From Cryptomeria japonica (taxonomy: Eukaryota; Streptophyta; Pinopsida; Cupressales; Cupressaceae), in assembly GCF_030272615.1 (NCBI RefSeq), contig NC_081406.1:143957041-144021040 (forward strand): DNA of 64,000 nt, given 5' to 3'. The notes below the pieces were generated by a model. That model saw only the letters and a list, made by a program, of their open reading frames with translations. It did not search any database and had not been told where the DNA came from. How positions within the stretch are numbered: the first letter of the stretch is position 1; each line of letters starts with the position of its first letter. The translations under genes and the position numbers were made by a program. Shown piece after piece: positions 11,708-23,488 of the stretch.

Positions 11708-12128
11708 GTAAGTACGCTTTGTCTCTCTTGATTGTCTGAAATATTTACAAATTGGATGCATGCGTGTGCAAAATTGATGTGCTTAAGTCTTCAAAATTCG
11801 CATTTTTTTCTGATTATTAAAGCATCATTCAAAGCAGTCAAAGATTAGAATTTGCTCCTAAGTTTTAACCAGAAATTGCATTTTTTTTTAAACTTGGGAG
11901 AATTTTTCGAGCTTTGTCCCTTTTGAAAATTAATCCAGAAAGTGCTTAAATATAACTTCGTGATCGAAAGCTTCATGAATAAATGTTTTACTCGATCAAG
12001 CTCTCAGCTAGCAATATCGCTCTGTTTCCGATCTAAATTTTGAATTAATCCTTGAATGTTGGAGTATTCTCTATCTAACCCGCCTTACTTCTTTTGTATC
12101 ACCTCGTAATCCGCATCCGACTGTGCAG
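11708..12128 (+). other. Putative 5'-UTR intron of the LTR ORF, kept in copy B
   Basis: Sequence upstream of the ORF in B matches A up to CATCAA, then 421 bases starting GTAAGT and ending TGTGCAG intervene before GATAAATG. In copy A the upstream sequence joins GGATAAATG directly (near 7724). The boundaries are those of a standard plant intron. It appears to be unspliced in B and spliced out in the RNA that gave rise to A. An insertion into B that happens to have GT/AG ends is the alternative. Confidence 0.65.
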
Positions 12129-12133
12129 GATAA

Positions 12134-15100
12134 ATGCCTAAATCGGCGGTAGAATCATCAAAGATGCCCGCTACAGCCGAGACATCACGAGCATCCAAAT
12201 CAAATATCCCACGCAAAGTTGAAAGGATGAAGTATCAGTATCAAAGAGGGGGATTGAGGGAGTCAAAAGTTCATAGCGTTTGGGACAATATCGATGATAC
12301 CGACCTAGGCCATATTGACATCCAGGACTTCAGGAATCGGGTCTTCTCCCCTAACGCATATGGCAAGCCTAGACAGATGGTAGAAAGTGGCATCGCCCAA
12401 GCGGCGGGATTTCCTCCAGTTTTACAAAACTATGAGTTAGTGGTAGAGGTTGCCCGACATTATCAACCAGGTTCCAGATTGGTGCTCCTCGAGAATATGA
12501 CTCTCGCCTACTTCACTCCTGAGGCCATTGGCGATGCATTCGACATTCCCTTCCCAAACAACCCCATGGCCACGACTATAGATGAAGCACAGGGGGCATA
12601 TGATATGAATCCGACCAGATGCAGAACATTGATCAACGAAGAGTGGTACAAGGAGAGAAGGCTTCCAAGCGCCAGAATTGGGAAAAAGACCCCAAGAAGT
12701 GACTTTCATAATGAGCATGGAGATATGGTCACATTACTCAGCCAAGTTATGGGACTTCCTAAATCCAACTACTTTGAAGAGTGGATGTTTTATTTCACAG
12801 AGCAAGTCTTCGCTGGGAAGTCTAAGTTTGACTGGGCCCATATTATAAGCGACAACATCCACGCTCAACTAATTGAACTCGAGAGCAAAAAGTACTTCAC
12901 TATGACCTCTTACTTGGTCTACATGTTCGCCAAGAACCAACCGTTGCCAGGTTTGATAATGAAAGGTGAAATTGGGAATGGGCTTGGTCAGGTAAAGGTC
13001 TATGATTGTTACCCACAGCTGCACTACCAAGATATAGCTCAAAGAGAAAAGAACAGCCCGGCTTATGCAGTTGGCCAGCATGAGCGTGTCAATGACGCCT
13101 TCACAATGCGCCTGGTCAGGCTAATGCAGGGAGGATTACACATAAGGCTCTCAGAGCAAGCTACTATTCTAGTATAGAGATACGGAGCCTGGTTCATCCA
13201 GTTCCCAAGGTTCTCCTATATCCAAATAGCGGGCTTTGATGGTGCCCCTCTCTGACTTCCACGATACCCAACCGACAAGATAGTTCTTATGGAGGTCGCA
13301 AGGCAGTCACGTCCGGCTGGCATCTTACTCAGAGAGAGCAAGCAGGCTGGATTCGCATTCCCCATGATTATAGGCAACCAGGATGTCCATCTGAAGACCC
13401 CCACCCTAGCAGAGGAATCTTTCGCAGAGCTAGCCTCTTATGGCCTACAAGAGCATTTTCCGAGGAAATATTTCGATCACGATAATCTGGCAAAGAGAGT
13501 CTACGGCAGGCGGTACAGAGCAAAGGAATCAGTTGAAGACTATTGGAAAAATTGCTCTGATGACTACGAGGTCCGGAGACATGAATATTCTAGGCTGAGT
13601 GTGCAACAAATGCGACTCTTTGAATACCGCCGGGTCCCAGATCAACTCGCAGATTCAGGGAATTGCCTCCAGGTCCGGGAATTTGAGGCAATGAGGCATC
13701 TTTTGCCAGGCATTGATTGGTCCCAGGACCCTATCACTGATTTTGAGGCAGTCATGGCAGCCCCAGCAAGATATACAGACCAATGGTTGCATTAGCAGAT
13801 TGAGAGACTAATTCATGAAGGAGTCCAGTTCACCTACCACCTAATGGGTAGCCTCAATTCTCAATCCTCCGAAGATGAGGGAACTTCCAGTGCACCCAGA
13901 GAAGAAATTGAGAAACTTGAGAAGAGAAAGAAGGCTAAGGCTTGTAGAGGGACTCGGACGTCCAAGAGAGAAAGAAGGGAGAAGATTCCTATAAGGAGAC
14001 CAGAGGTCACTTCATAGTCAAAGGACCCCAATTCGTCCGACGATGTAGTAGAATTAGATTATATACCTGCTCCGCCTTCCCAAAGTGACATTGATGCGTT
14101 TGAAGCTGATGATCCTCCCGCGCCCGACATGCTAGAAGTTGAGCTAAGAGCCATTGAATCAACCGAACCGGCTAACCAAATAGAGGAAGGAGAGATTCCA
14201 TCCATTCAAGGGATCGAAGTGCATGAACCCATGCAATAGAGCCACCACGAGTTGCTGCTCCATAATACAACCACAGATGACTCTACCGTTGAAGGAGAGC
14301 AAAGGACAGAGGAGACCCGCAAGCTCGAAAGAACTGAAGAGCAACCATCGCACGAAGGCACCAGACAATTGTTCAGTGAAGTGGGAGAAAATTCAGCTGC
14401 AAGCAAGGAACTTGGCACCTCCTCCACCCCTTCGGTAGCAGAACAGTTGCGAATCTGTGATGAGTCGGCTGAAAACATCAAAGAACAAAATGCAGACTTA
14501 ACCATATCATCAACCCAGACAGTACCTCAAGAATGGTTGATTGCCAGAGCCCAGTGCAAGGCCGCCACCAAACCACCTGTTGATTTGGAGGACATCTTCT
14601 CGCGCATAGACCAAGCTAAAGCTAAGGGGAAGAAAAAGCCCAAAGCATATTGTAGAATGACTAAAGATGATCAAAGGAACCACATTCTTCACATTGCCAC
14701 CCCGCCTGTAGACAAGCCAACAGATCAGATTACACTGGAAGATTATAGCATCACGACTATCCCCATTGGATGAGCCACTAAGGAGCAAGAAAAAGAAGAA
14801 TTCAAGGATTTAGTGCAGAACATACTCAGGCAGCTTAAAGAGATAACAGCTTAAAAGAACATGTATCGGGCTCGTGCTGAGCAGGCCGAGGGATACATCA
14901 ATCAGCTCCTGAGACCATTACACAACGCTTCTGAATCCCATATTCCCTCGATGGCATTGGCACAGAGAACCACAACAGAATTTGAAGGAGTATGGGACAC
15001 TGCAAGGGCTGTCAAGGAATGGATTCGAAGTCTCAAGGCGAAGGGGGAGCTAATTATTAAGGATGTAAAGGAAATGGCCCACCACCGAGAAACCGTTTTG

Positions 15101-15760
15101 GTCAAATTATACGAGATTAAGCGGGAATGCCTCATAATTCACGAAGCAGTTACTACCACTCTTCCCCTCATGACGGCTCTCTTCTGGACCCATCCGCAAA
15201 TTCCTACATTGTCTAACATCTTGGGCCCCCACGACGTCAACATTTTCAAGGAATGGTACTGGACTATCAGCATGAGGAATGACACAAAGGCCACCATTAA
15301 CAAAGAGCAAGAGACATGCGAAGAAATTCTGAGAAACACCAGGGACCTTGGTGGAGTAATCCTCCAATCCATATTTTTCGGTTGGCAAAACAATCTGTCC
15401 GATCCCGTAATCCATCCAGACTGGGAGGACAGATTAAAAATAGACAAGGTCGCCTACTCTACAGAGGACCTAGATTTTGCTAGTAAATTACACTCTGATA
15501 TCTTGAGTTTTGAGGCTAATCGGTCCAGCTGGTAAGACGGTTTGAAGCACATAGATCATTATCTAGGGAGCATGCAGTACAAAATTCATCATCCCCCTAT
15601 GCCTCCATTCAGTTTGCTATTTCAATTATGAATCAGGTTCCAGGTGTATGTTCGCAAGGAACATGCAGTAGGTCAGGACCTTTGGCAGGAATATTTGCAT
15701 GGAGAGGATCAATTCTTGGTGAAGGTGTATGAAACTGGAAAAGAAAAAGTGATTTCTTAA
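12134..15760 (+). pseudogene. LTR-encoded ORF of unknown function, copy B (several nonsense codons)
   Basis: Homologous to the ORF of element A over its whole length, with the same start context GGATAAATG. The pieces starting at 12134, 13289, 14252 and 14861 are all in one frame, so no net frameshift has accumulated over 3.6 kb. The breaks are single stop codons, including 13175-13177, 13793-13795, near 14015, 14238, 14771 and 14851, 15533-15535 and near 15628, plus 15758-15760, where A has Gln. Many fit C-to-T changes in Gln or Arg codons. The core motifs DTDLGHID, WMFYFTEQVF and YDCYPQLH, the basic cluster and the Glu/Lys-rich C-terminus are all kept. Function unknown. Confidence 0.85.
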
Positions 15761-16030
15761 AGTGCTTTTTTCCCTTTAAATCTTGAAAAGTGCACTTTTG
15801 CACCAAAAGGTCATGTTTGACTTCCAAGTCAACTAAAATGTAAAACATTATGTATGCACCTTTTTGTATTATTTCTGAATTTGTTATAATTACCTTTTTG
15901 GGTAGTTATTGCTCCCTTTGGGGTGGTTGTTGATATTTGCGCCCCATTTATGGGTATGGGCAGCCATGTTTTTGGATGAATCTGGGCCACTTGTTTAGAT
16001 TAGATCTGAGCCATTCATCCATTTTTGAAG

Positions 16031-16040
16031 CCTATTTAAG
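16031..16040 (+). promoter_or_regulatory. TATA-like box of LTR B
   Basis: CCTATTTAAG, identical to the box of LTR A, about 860 bp before the LTR end at 16895 and preceded by a GAGCCATTCATCCATTT context like that of A. Confidence 0.65.
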
Positions 16041-16895
16041 GGACTAGTTTTCCCTCATTTTGTAAGAAGTTATTGGATTGTTGCTGAAGCTCTGGCAAAA
16101 TTTACAAGATTTAATTCAAAGTTAAGACTGTTTCCAAATTTCCTTGTGAGTGCATGGTCTCCTTTTTCACTAATTTAGAAATTTTTCAGTTATGTTTATT
16201 TCCTTTATATAGCATTTTCAAGCAAACATCCGACAGAATCCTCGCAGTTCACACCATTAGGGAATGGCTGATCGCCTTTCTCTCTGCATGGTTAATCTGA
16301 ACCTTTCATATGCTTAATTCGGTTATTGAATGCTCACTATGAATGTAAAAGTTCTAATGTTGTAGTTGATAACATGAAAATCCTATTTTCCTTTGAAGAT
16401 TGCACTAGATTTATGCAAGTATTGTGCTTGAATAGCTAGTGATGCTTAGTCTAGTTATTTGGAGGTGTCCATCTGTTTACTGAATCTGCTATCTTAGTTA
16501 AAATTTATATTTCATGTATCTCTCTCTCCCTATCCTTCCCTCCTTTTCCCCTTTTTTTATCAAGAGAATCCGCAGTCCCATTGAAAACAATATCAACTCA
16601 ACTGAAATCATTTGATAAGAAAGATCATAAAGGTTCCAGGGAACTCATCTATCAATCGCCTATCTCACCGTAAGTCCCCCTTGTGTTTCCAGCATAAACA
16701 CATCAAACCCCTAAGCAGTCCCGCAACCAAGACCTGACAAACAAAACCTTGAGGTTGTCCCCTTTGATCAAACGTAAAAAAAAATAGCATTAGGGACTTC
16801 CTTATCTCAAGGGAGGATAGGATACTCAGCAGGTTTATTCTATTCTACGTTGGCCGTATGGAGTTTGCAGCAATGCGATTTCAGACACGTCAACA

Positions 16896-18644
16896 CATCC
16901 TTGATGAGCATTCATCCTTGCTACAAGAAGAAGAATTAAAGTAAGAACTTTCAAGCGTCGTTGAAGGTGAACCAATGGAGCTAGAGAGCGAAAGACACCT
17001 AGAGGTGGTGTTTTTAACAATGTCAACATTTAAGCACCACTAGAGGAAATTTTTGAAGATCAATCACTCAAGGAGACTCATTTTTGAAGATATGCTTATG
17101 GAATTTCACAAGGGTGCATGGTTTATGCAAGATATTGAACAAGTTGTCACCATGGAAGAAAAGAATCTTCGGCTATTTGAAGGGGCGCTAAGTTTATTTC
17201 AAGAAGAACCAGCAAGTGAGAATTTGCATGTCATGGATGCTCGTGGAATGGCACATCACCAATGGCGACCTCCTAAAGCAGCTAAAGATATCTCTTCTTA
17301 TGATGCGAAGGTGGAAAGCACGCAAGAGTTTCTATTGGAGCCCGAAACACGCCAGGTTGTCTCTCTCCCTGCTCTTAATTTTGAATGCTATGAATTTGAT
17401 TATGGGGGTTTTGGGAAAACAACTTGCGTTTGAATTGACAATGGACCTAATAAACTACCTCAATTGATCATCTTGCATGATGTTTTGCCCAAGCATGAGA
17501 GTTGCATTATGCTAACCTACTTCTCCATGTTTAAGGATGAGTTTGCCCAACTCCGAACCATCACTTTTGTCATGCTCCTCTTGCACATCCTGAGGAATCA
17601 TGTAAAGTCATGTACATGTGTTGCTCTTTTGAGCCGTGTCCATCTTAAGATTCTTGTATATTGTTGAGAGTAGGTTTCCTTTTGTTAGTTTTAGTTTAGG
17701 GTCAGATGCTGTTTTGAGCCAAGTAATTGGTTTGCCTTGAGTCATTTGACTCATGATTTTGAGCGGCTCAAGTAATTTAGTTGTTTGCTTATTTTACGTG
17801 TCTTAAGTGGGAGCATTCAATTGTGAGAAAGGCGTTTGTGTTGTTTTCTCACACACTGGCACATTTTGGATCTTATGTTTGGTCCATTTCTTAGATATCT
17901 ATTTATGAAGTGCTTTTGAATCCAAGGTTGTTCCTCTCCGACTTTATCATTGGTTAGGACTTGTACTTGACTCGGAAAGGAATTGCCTATTGTGTCTTCG
18001 TACCAACATCCTTCGATTACTATATTTTTACACACTCAATCAAATTTCTCTCTGTCATTGTGGTTTTTAGGTGAAGTTGTGGCTATTGCAAAATCTAAAG
18101 TCCTACTTCAGTGCCACTATAATTCTCAAATCCTAGTGAGCTTCATTGCTTACGAGCCAAATTGTCGTGTCGAAATACATGAAAAGAAAGAAAGCGGTAT
18201 CAAAAGAAAGAGAAAAATGAGAAAGAAAAAGAAAAGGAAAGTGAATGAAATGAAATATCAAAGTATTTGTCTTTGGGAATACGCGAATAACTCCATCAGG
18301 GCTATGGACGTCTGGCTGGCAATGAAGCAATATTCGTGAGATTACAGCAATAACCTCATCAAGGCTATAGATCGCTGGCAACGAGGCTCTATCCAGGATG
18401 CTTATGAAGTTTGGACAAACTATGTAGCTAGTCCCGGTGGATTCTAACGGTCGCAATGTTCTTGTGAGACGGAATAAATACATTTGCACACACATGGGTA
18501 ATCAAAGACTAAGTGCCTTGATCCAGTTCAAGATTCTTCTTCCATTTTGAGTAGACATCTTAACTACTTGATAGGTTGGGTTGAAAAGTTCTAAGTGTAG
18601 ATTGGGTCTTTATCTTTGAAATGTTCAGGAACATTTATTTGAGG
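16896..18644. other. Unassigned interval between LTR B and LTR H
   Basis: Outside the ORF at 17053-17433 the interval shows no recognised gene. A short, purine-rich tract lies at about 18180-18250. The composition suggests further degraded LTR-element sequence, but no ends were found. Confidence 0.35.
17053..17433 (+). pseudogene. Unknown ORF, probable remnant
   Basis: An open stretch of 126 codons, rich in Glu, Leu and Phe (for example LMEFHKGAWFMQDIEQ). A second frame at 17464-17667 continues as HDVLPKHESC and may be the same gene after a shift. I recognise neither. It has no intron signals that I can defend and no domain. Lying between two LTRs, it is more likely a leftover of an element's internal region than a host gene. 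Confidence 0.3.
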
Positions 18645-18902
18645 TGGCACTAGACGTTTTCACACATTGGCCCATTGCAAATGGGGACCCCTACTTTTCT
18701 GCTTTCGACTTAGGGTTTTAGTGTTGTTGTCTTGGCTTAGTGTCAATCTCTTAGTACTTTGCCTTTGCTTGTGAAGAGGAGGTTGGTTCTATTGGGTTGA
18801 GACTTTCATGATTAAGTTGTGTTAGGTGATCAAGTCATCAGGATCTCATTTGCAAGCATGAGTGGGTCTTAGGGTTTTTGGATGTCAAAGACTAGGTTCA
18901 GA

Positions 18903-19216
18903 GAATGGTTGTTAGAATCGCTTCCAATGATGAAGAATATCTAAATGATGAAGTGAGAAAACATCGGGCTTACCAAAATTTTGAAGGAGAAAAATTGACT
19001 AAGAATCTTGCTCAAGGCATGGTCCTTGCACTGGCTTGCTCATCAAGCAGCACTTGTGTGAATGGTTGTTAGAATCGCTTCTAATGATGAAGAATATCTA
19101 AATGATGAAGTGAGAAAACATCAGGCTTACCAAAATTTTGAAGGAGAAAAATTGACTAAGAATCTTGCTCAAGGCATGGTCCTTGCACTGGCATGCTCAT
19201 CAAGCAGCACTTGTGC
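18903..19216. repeat. 157-bp direct tandem duplication in element H
   Basis: The units 18903-19059 and 19060-19216 both start GAATGGTTGTTAGAATCGC and differ at only a few positions, so the duplication is recent relative to the age of the element. Confidence 0.9.
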
Positions 19217-20113
19217 GAATGGACCTTAGAAATGCACCCATGAATCAGACTTGCAGATATCAAGATCATAACCTTAAAACATGGGAGCAGAATTAAGTGC
19301 AGATCTGGCTGTGCTCTAAAGAGCAGAAAATTGTGTAAATCAAAGGCAATTCAGACTGAGTTTTGAGGCATTTTTTACTCGAAAACATAAGTTGCAGAGG
19401 CAGGATCAGATTGGACTAGTTAATTTTTATCGATTATGATGCCTTATCATGTATTCTACATTTTATTCACAATATGTTTACTTTACTTTCTTTTCAGGTT
19501 TTGATACATGGAAGGTGAGCTCATAGGGGAAGGCTGAAAGCTTGAAGCCAGGAAGAGATGGAGAGTATCACAATATCAACACACTCGGGCCAAGTCAACA
19601 AGGAGATCCACACAAAGGTTGCAATCAGCTCACTAAGGAATGGAATCGTAATTAAGAACTCCAATGATCCACAAGGTTGATTAAGGCAAGATAGGTAAGC
19701 AAGGGTGAAGGATTGACTCGACCAAGGTGACGCTTCCCATTATCATCACACCAAGCTTAGAGATGTTGAATATCAAGTGATGTTGCTCAACTACATATGC
19801 ACATGATGAGGGATCAATTCTACAACGCAAGCTAAAGTGGCATCCTTGTCATCACCAACCAATCAAAGGGCTCCACATTAACGTGTCTAGATGCAATGTA
19901 CCTAACTCGCCCATGGAGGCACAAACTTTGACATACCTAACCTCATATTTCAGTGGTTCACATTCAATGTGTGACATGTGTTCAATCTAAATGTAATTTT
20001 CTCATTGGTCAAAAAGGTAGTTGTTGTAACAAACCCTAATTAGGGTTTCCATCTTGTAATCTCAGCCATCGATTGGAAAATCAATCTGAGCCATTGAATT
20101 GTATTGAGAGCAT

Positions 20114-20120
20114 TATAAAA
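20114..20120 (+). promoter_or_regulatory. TATA box of LTR H
   Basis: TATAAAA about 800 bp before the LTR end, at the place matching CTATATAAGC of element D. Confidence 0.55.
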
Positions 20121-21349
20121 GGCTCAAACCTCTCATTTGTAAGGGTTGATGTTAGAATAGTAGAAGAATAGAGAATAGATAACAGTCAGACAATTAGGAA
20201 TGAGAAAGTTAAAGTAGAAGTTAGGATAGGAGAAGGCAAAGATTGTTGCCGAGATCTTGTTGCAAGAGACATTTTGTTTTCATTGAAGTTAAGGTGAATT
20301 CTCTAGGTTAATTCAACATGTTGCATGGTCTCTACTTCTCATTTTTTTTAAAGTTGGTTAGATGAATGGAAGATATCATTGTTGAGGAATGGTGTACCTA
20401 ATGTTCATACTACTTGTAATTTGTTGATTGCAAATTGCAGTGTGTAGTCAACTAAACTTGTGTGAAAGCTTAACTTCTATTACTTCATGCTCATTGTTCC
20501 TGTGGTTGATGTGCATTGCTGATATGAAAATCATTCGTTTATCCTTAGAAGATTTGTGTAGTTGATCCTTGATGACGAAACAAAGCTTGGTTTTAGTCTT
20601 CCTAAACCCTTTCTCCTTTTGTCCTTTTTTTAATTCATGTTAGTTTAGGAGAAAAAGCATTACAAAATTGCAATATCAAGTAGATCCCATGTTTCAACAA
20701 CATTCAAGCAAAGTTCATGTTTAACGTAACTCCCCCATGTGATTCCAGCAATATCACATCAACCATTGAGCTATCCACAAGTCAAGACTTGACAATAGAA
20801 ACCTTGGAGTTGTCTCAGTTGATTACATAATTTAGCATCCAAGGAGATTTGATCAATAGAGGATAGAGTGTTGTTGGTATTTTATTCTATATTGCATTGT
20901 GCATAAAAAACACATCAACAAGTATGCCATCTGTGTTGTCCTCATTTTTGTTTTCAAAAATGATGGACCATTACATAAAAAATTTGTCAAAAATTGAAAA
21001 TTTTACTCTATGGCACGCTTCCCGAGGCAAATTTCGCCTTACCCCTGGACTGGACTAATCCTCAATCCATCCTCAAACCACGTTTAAAATATCATCACAT
21101 TCTAGGTTCGTTTGCTATGTTTTTCCTTCAATTTCAGGTTTTTTCTCCTTGACTGCATGTGGAAAATTTTCCTTAAGTTGCAAGTTTTATGTTTTCCTTT
21201 GTTTTAGTGTTTGTAGGGAAATTTTAAGTTAATTACAAGTGCACTTTATGAAAAATAGAACTTGTAACTTACTTTTTATTTCCCCCTTGTTGCTTTTTGG
21301 CTTTTTAAGTCATTGTAGAAACTTTTTAAACATATTACAAGTTATGGTA

Positions 21350-21535
21350 GAGGTTTTTCTCCTCCATTACAAGTTTTATAAAGTCACTTTAAGTTCTAAT
21401 AGGGATTTTATTTCCCTATTACGAGTTATTTTTGTGACTTGTAAAAGGAATTTTATTTTCCCTTTACTAGTCTTTTGTTGAGTTGTTTAAAACTTGTAAA
21501 GGGAGTTTTATTTCCCTTTTACATGTATTTTAAAC
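21350..21535. repeat. Short palindromic repeats in LTR I
   Basis: Repeated units of the form CTAATAGGGA...TCCCTATTA, GTAAAAGGA...CCCTTTAC and TAAAGGGA...TCCCTTTTA, each with an AT-rich loop GTTTTATT or similar. They resemble the hairpin arrays of A and D in layout, not in sequence. Confidence 0.6.
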
Positions 21536-23472
21536 TTGTTGTTTGCTCTCACAAACCCGATTTTGCCTTAATGAATGAAAAGTGAACATTTTTAACTTGC
21601 AAATAGGTGAAAGAAACCCGATTTCTTTTGTTCTATGCATTTTAAACTTGTCATTCCTCCTCAAGAACCCGACCAGCAATATTGGAGGATTTTGTTGAAG
21701 ATTTCCACCAATTTTTGTGGAGATATTCAAGGAGGGAGAAGGCGTTTTGGATTCTTTGCTATTTTCATGCATTTCCCAACTCCTTTCATGTCATTTGGAG
21801 GACATAGTTACTGGTTTTGTGGCCTTCAAACAACAAAAACGTATTTGAGAAATGCCACGATTTGCCTCATCTAAATGCAACGAATCTTCCGTTTTCCAAA
21901 TCGTTTTTGCTTGCCTTGCCTAGGCATGGAGGTTGGATGTCTTTCTTGACCGATTCTTCATGTTTTTGATGGGCATTTTGATCCATATGGCAATTTTCTA
22001 AAAATGTGGCTAGGGTTTGGAGTGTGGTTTGATGTCTATTTAAGAGTTTCAATCTTCTCTTTCAAGGATTGCTTCTTGTTCTTGGGAGGTAGTTTTGTTG
22101 ATCAAGGTATGCTTTCTTTTCTTGTTCTTGTTTTATTTTCTTATTTTAGTTTGTTTTGGTTTCCTTGGTCAATTTGTATATATGTTAGTTTTGTTAGTTC
22201 TTGCCTAAAATCGGTCTTGTGAGAGATTTTGCCCTTTGTTCCAAGTTTGCAAGGCAATTTGTGAATTGCATTGTCTTTCCCCATTTTCCCTCTTTACTTG
22301 CATTCGGGATTTAAAAACCCGATTGCCAGTGAGATGAAAATAGTTGATCTACCCCTTTGGTTGAAAAAATCTTAACCATCTTTAGTTGAAATTCCAAGTT
22401 TCAAAGTTGGAAAAATGCTCATCTTTTCAAAATCGGGTTTTTAAAACCTGATTACGAGTTGAAAGTTCTTCCCATTTTCATCAAGATGATCTTCCCAAAA
22501 TCTTTTCCTTGTTCACAAGCTTCATTCCCATCATTTCCCACATATCAAGATCCCTATTCCCACCATTTCATCCACTCATTTTATACCTTCATTCATTTTT
22601 TCCATTTAAAGTCTACTTGCAGTCAGCCATCCAGAACCCGAAATTGGTCCAAAATGCACTCAAAAAGCACTTGAAAATGAGTGTTAAAGGTCCAATTACA
22701 AGTACAAGCTTGTAGTTACCCAGTACACATATGAAGTTGCATGTTTGTTCTCCACAATTGCAAGTTAATGCTCTTGTTTTTCCCACACATGTAATGCAGC
22801 TTCCAGAACCCGAAATTCACTTGTGAGCCCGTTTTTGCAACAGTTTATCCCTTCGCTTGTCAATTCGGTTTGCACACACAATCTATCAAATCAATAGATT
22901 AAGGCATGGGCCTTATTTTGCAAACAGATTTCAAGATTGGAGGATGATACAAAGAAGAGATACAACAACAATTCATGGTTGAAAGCATAGAATACTTTCA
23001 AGATAGAGATGGTCATGACATGAAAAAAAGAAGACAACCCTTTCCCTCCTGAAAAGCCAATACTACCCCAAGCAAGAAGATAAGGTTGAATTTCGTTAGC
23101 CAAGGACACAAAGATCATTAAGGATGCAAGTTCCTGTTCCGGTTCAAGATGTCTTCACTGATCCAGAATACTTCAAGTTCTATCATCTTGAAGCAGCATG
23201 AAGATCATCACAGACGAAGGATGATGCAGTTAGAGTCGTGTCTTTAGACACATGGAATAGTTTTAGTTATGCATTTATAATTTTGATTTGACAAGTTACA
23301 TGTAAAAAAATAACTTTGTAATTGCAAGTTAACTCATCACTTGCACTTTTGTAATTACATATAAAGCAACTACAAGTTGAGTTCAATTAGGACTGTAGTT
23401 GGAATAAGTCATGGTGGTTGAGCAAATTTCTCAAGTTAGGATCCTCCCACCTTTTTCTCAAGGTTCCTCTCC

Positions 23473-23480
23473 TATAAATA
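23473..23480 (+). promoter_or_regulatory. TATA box of LTR I
   Basis: TATAAATA nine bases upstream of the insertion point of F, so F landed close to the likely transcription start of LTR I. Confidence 0.55.
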
Positions 23481-23488
23481 CTTGAGGC

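Larger units (their letters stand above)
11400..16895 (+). mobile_element. Element B: second LTR copy with the long ORF, 5' end unresolved
   Basis: The sequence aligns to element A in inverted orientation from about 11570 through the ORF and the TATA region to its end at CACGTCAACA (16886-16895), the same 3' tip as A. The expected target duplication at the right is CATCC (16896-16900); no left partner was found. The head hairpins and palindrome array are not visible, so the copy is probably truncated at its 5' side. The opposite orientation to A over a shared 4.7 kb makes A and B a large inverted pair. Confidence 0.75.
18645..20920 (+). mobile_element. Element H: smaller LTR of the giant-LTR family
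   Basis: The head at 18651-18700 matches those of C, D and E: ACGTTTTCACACA, then CCCATT/AATGGG arms at 18671-18676 and 18680-18685. The first bases (TGGCACTAGACG) are altered from the expected TGTTGTGACG. The end CACATCAACA (20911-20920) equals that of D. From about 20110 to 20920 it aligns with the last 870 bp of D, for example GAATAGAGAATAGATAA and GGCAAAGATTGTTGCC. It has no ORF and no hairpin array. No matching target duplication was found, so the left end may be damaged. Confidence 0.65.

Noticed and set aside
16780-16800. Runs of A and repeated CCCTAAA-like words as telomeric or satellite sequence
   Set aside because: Only isolated words such as AAACCCTA occur here and elsewhere in LTR heads; no tandem telomere repeat is present.
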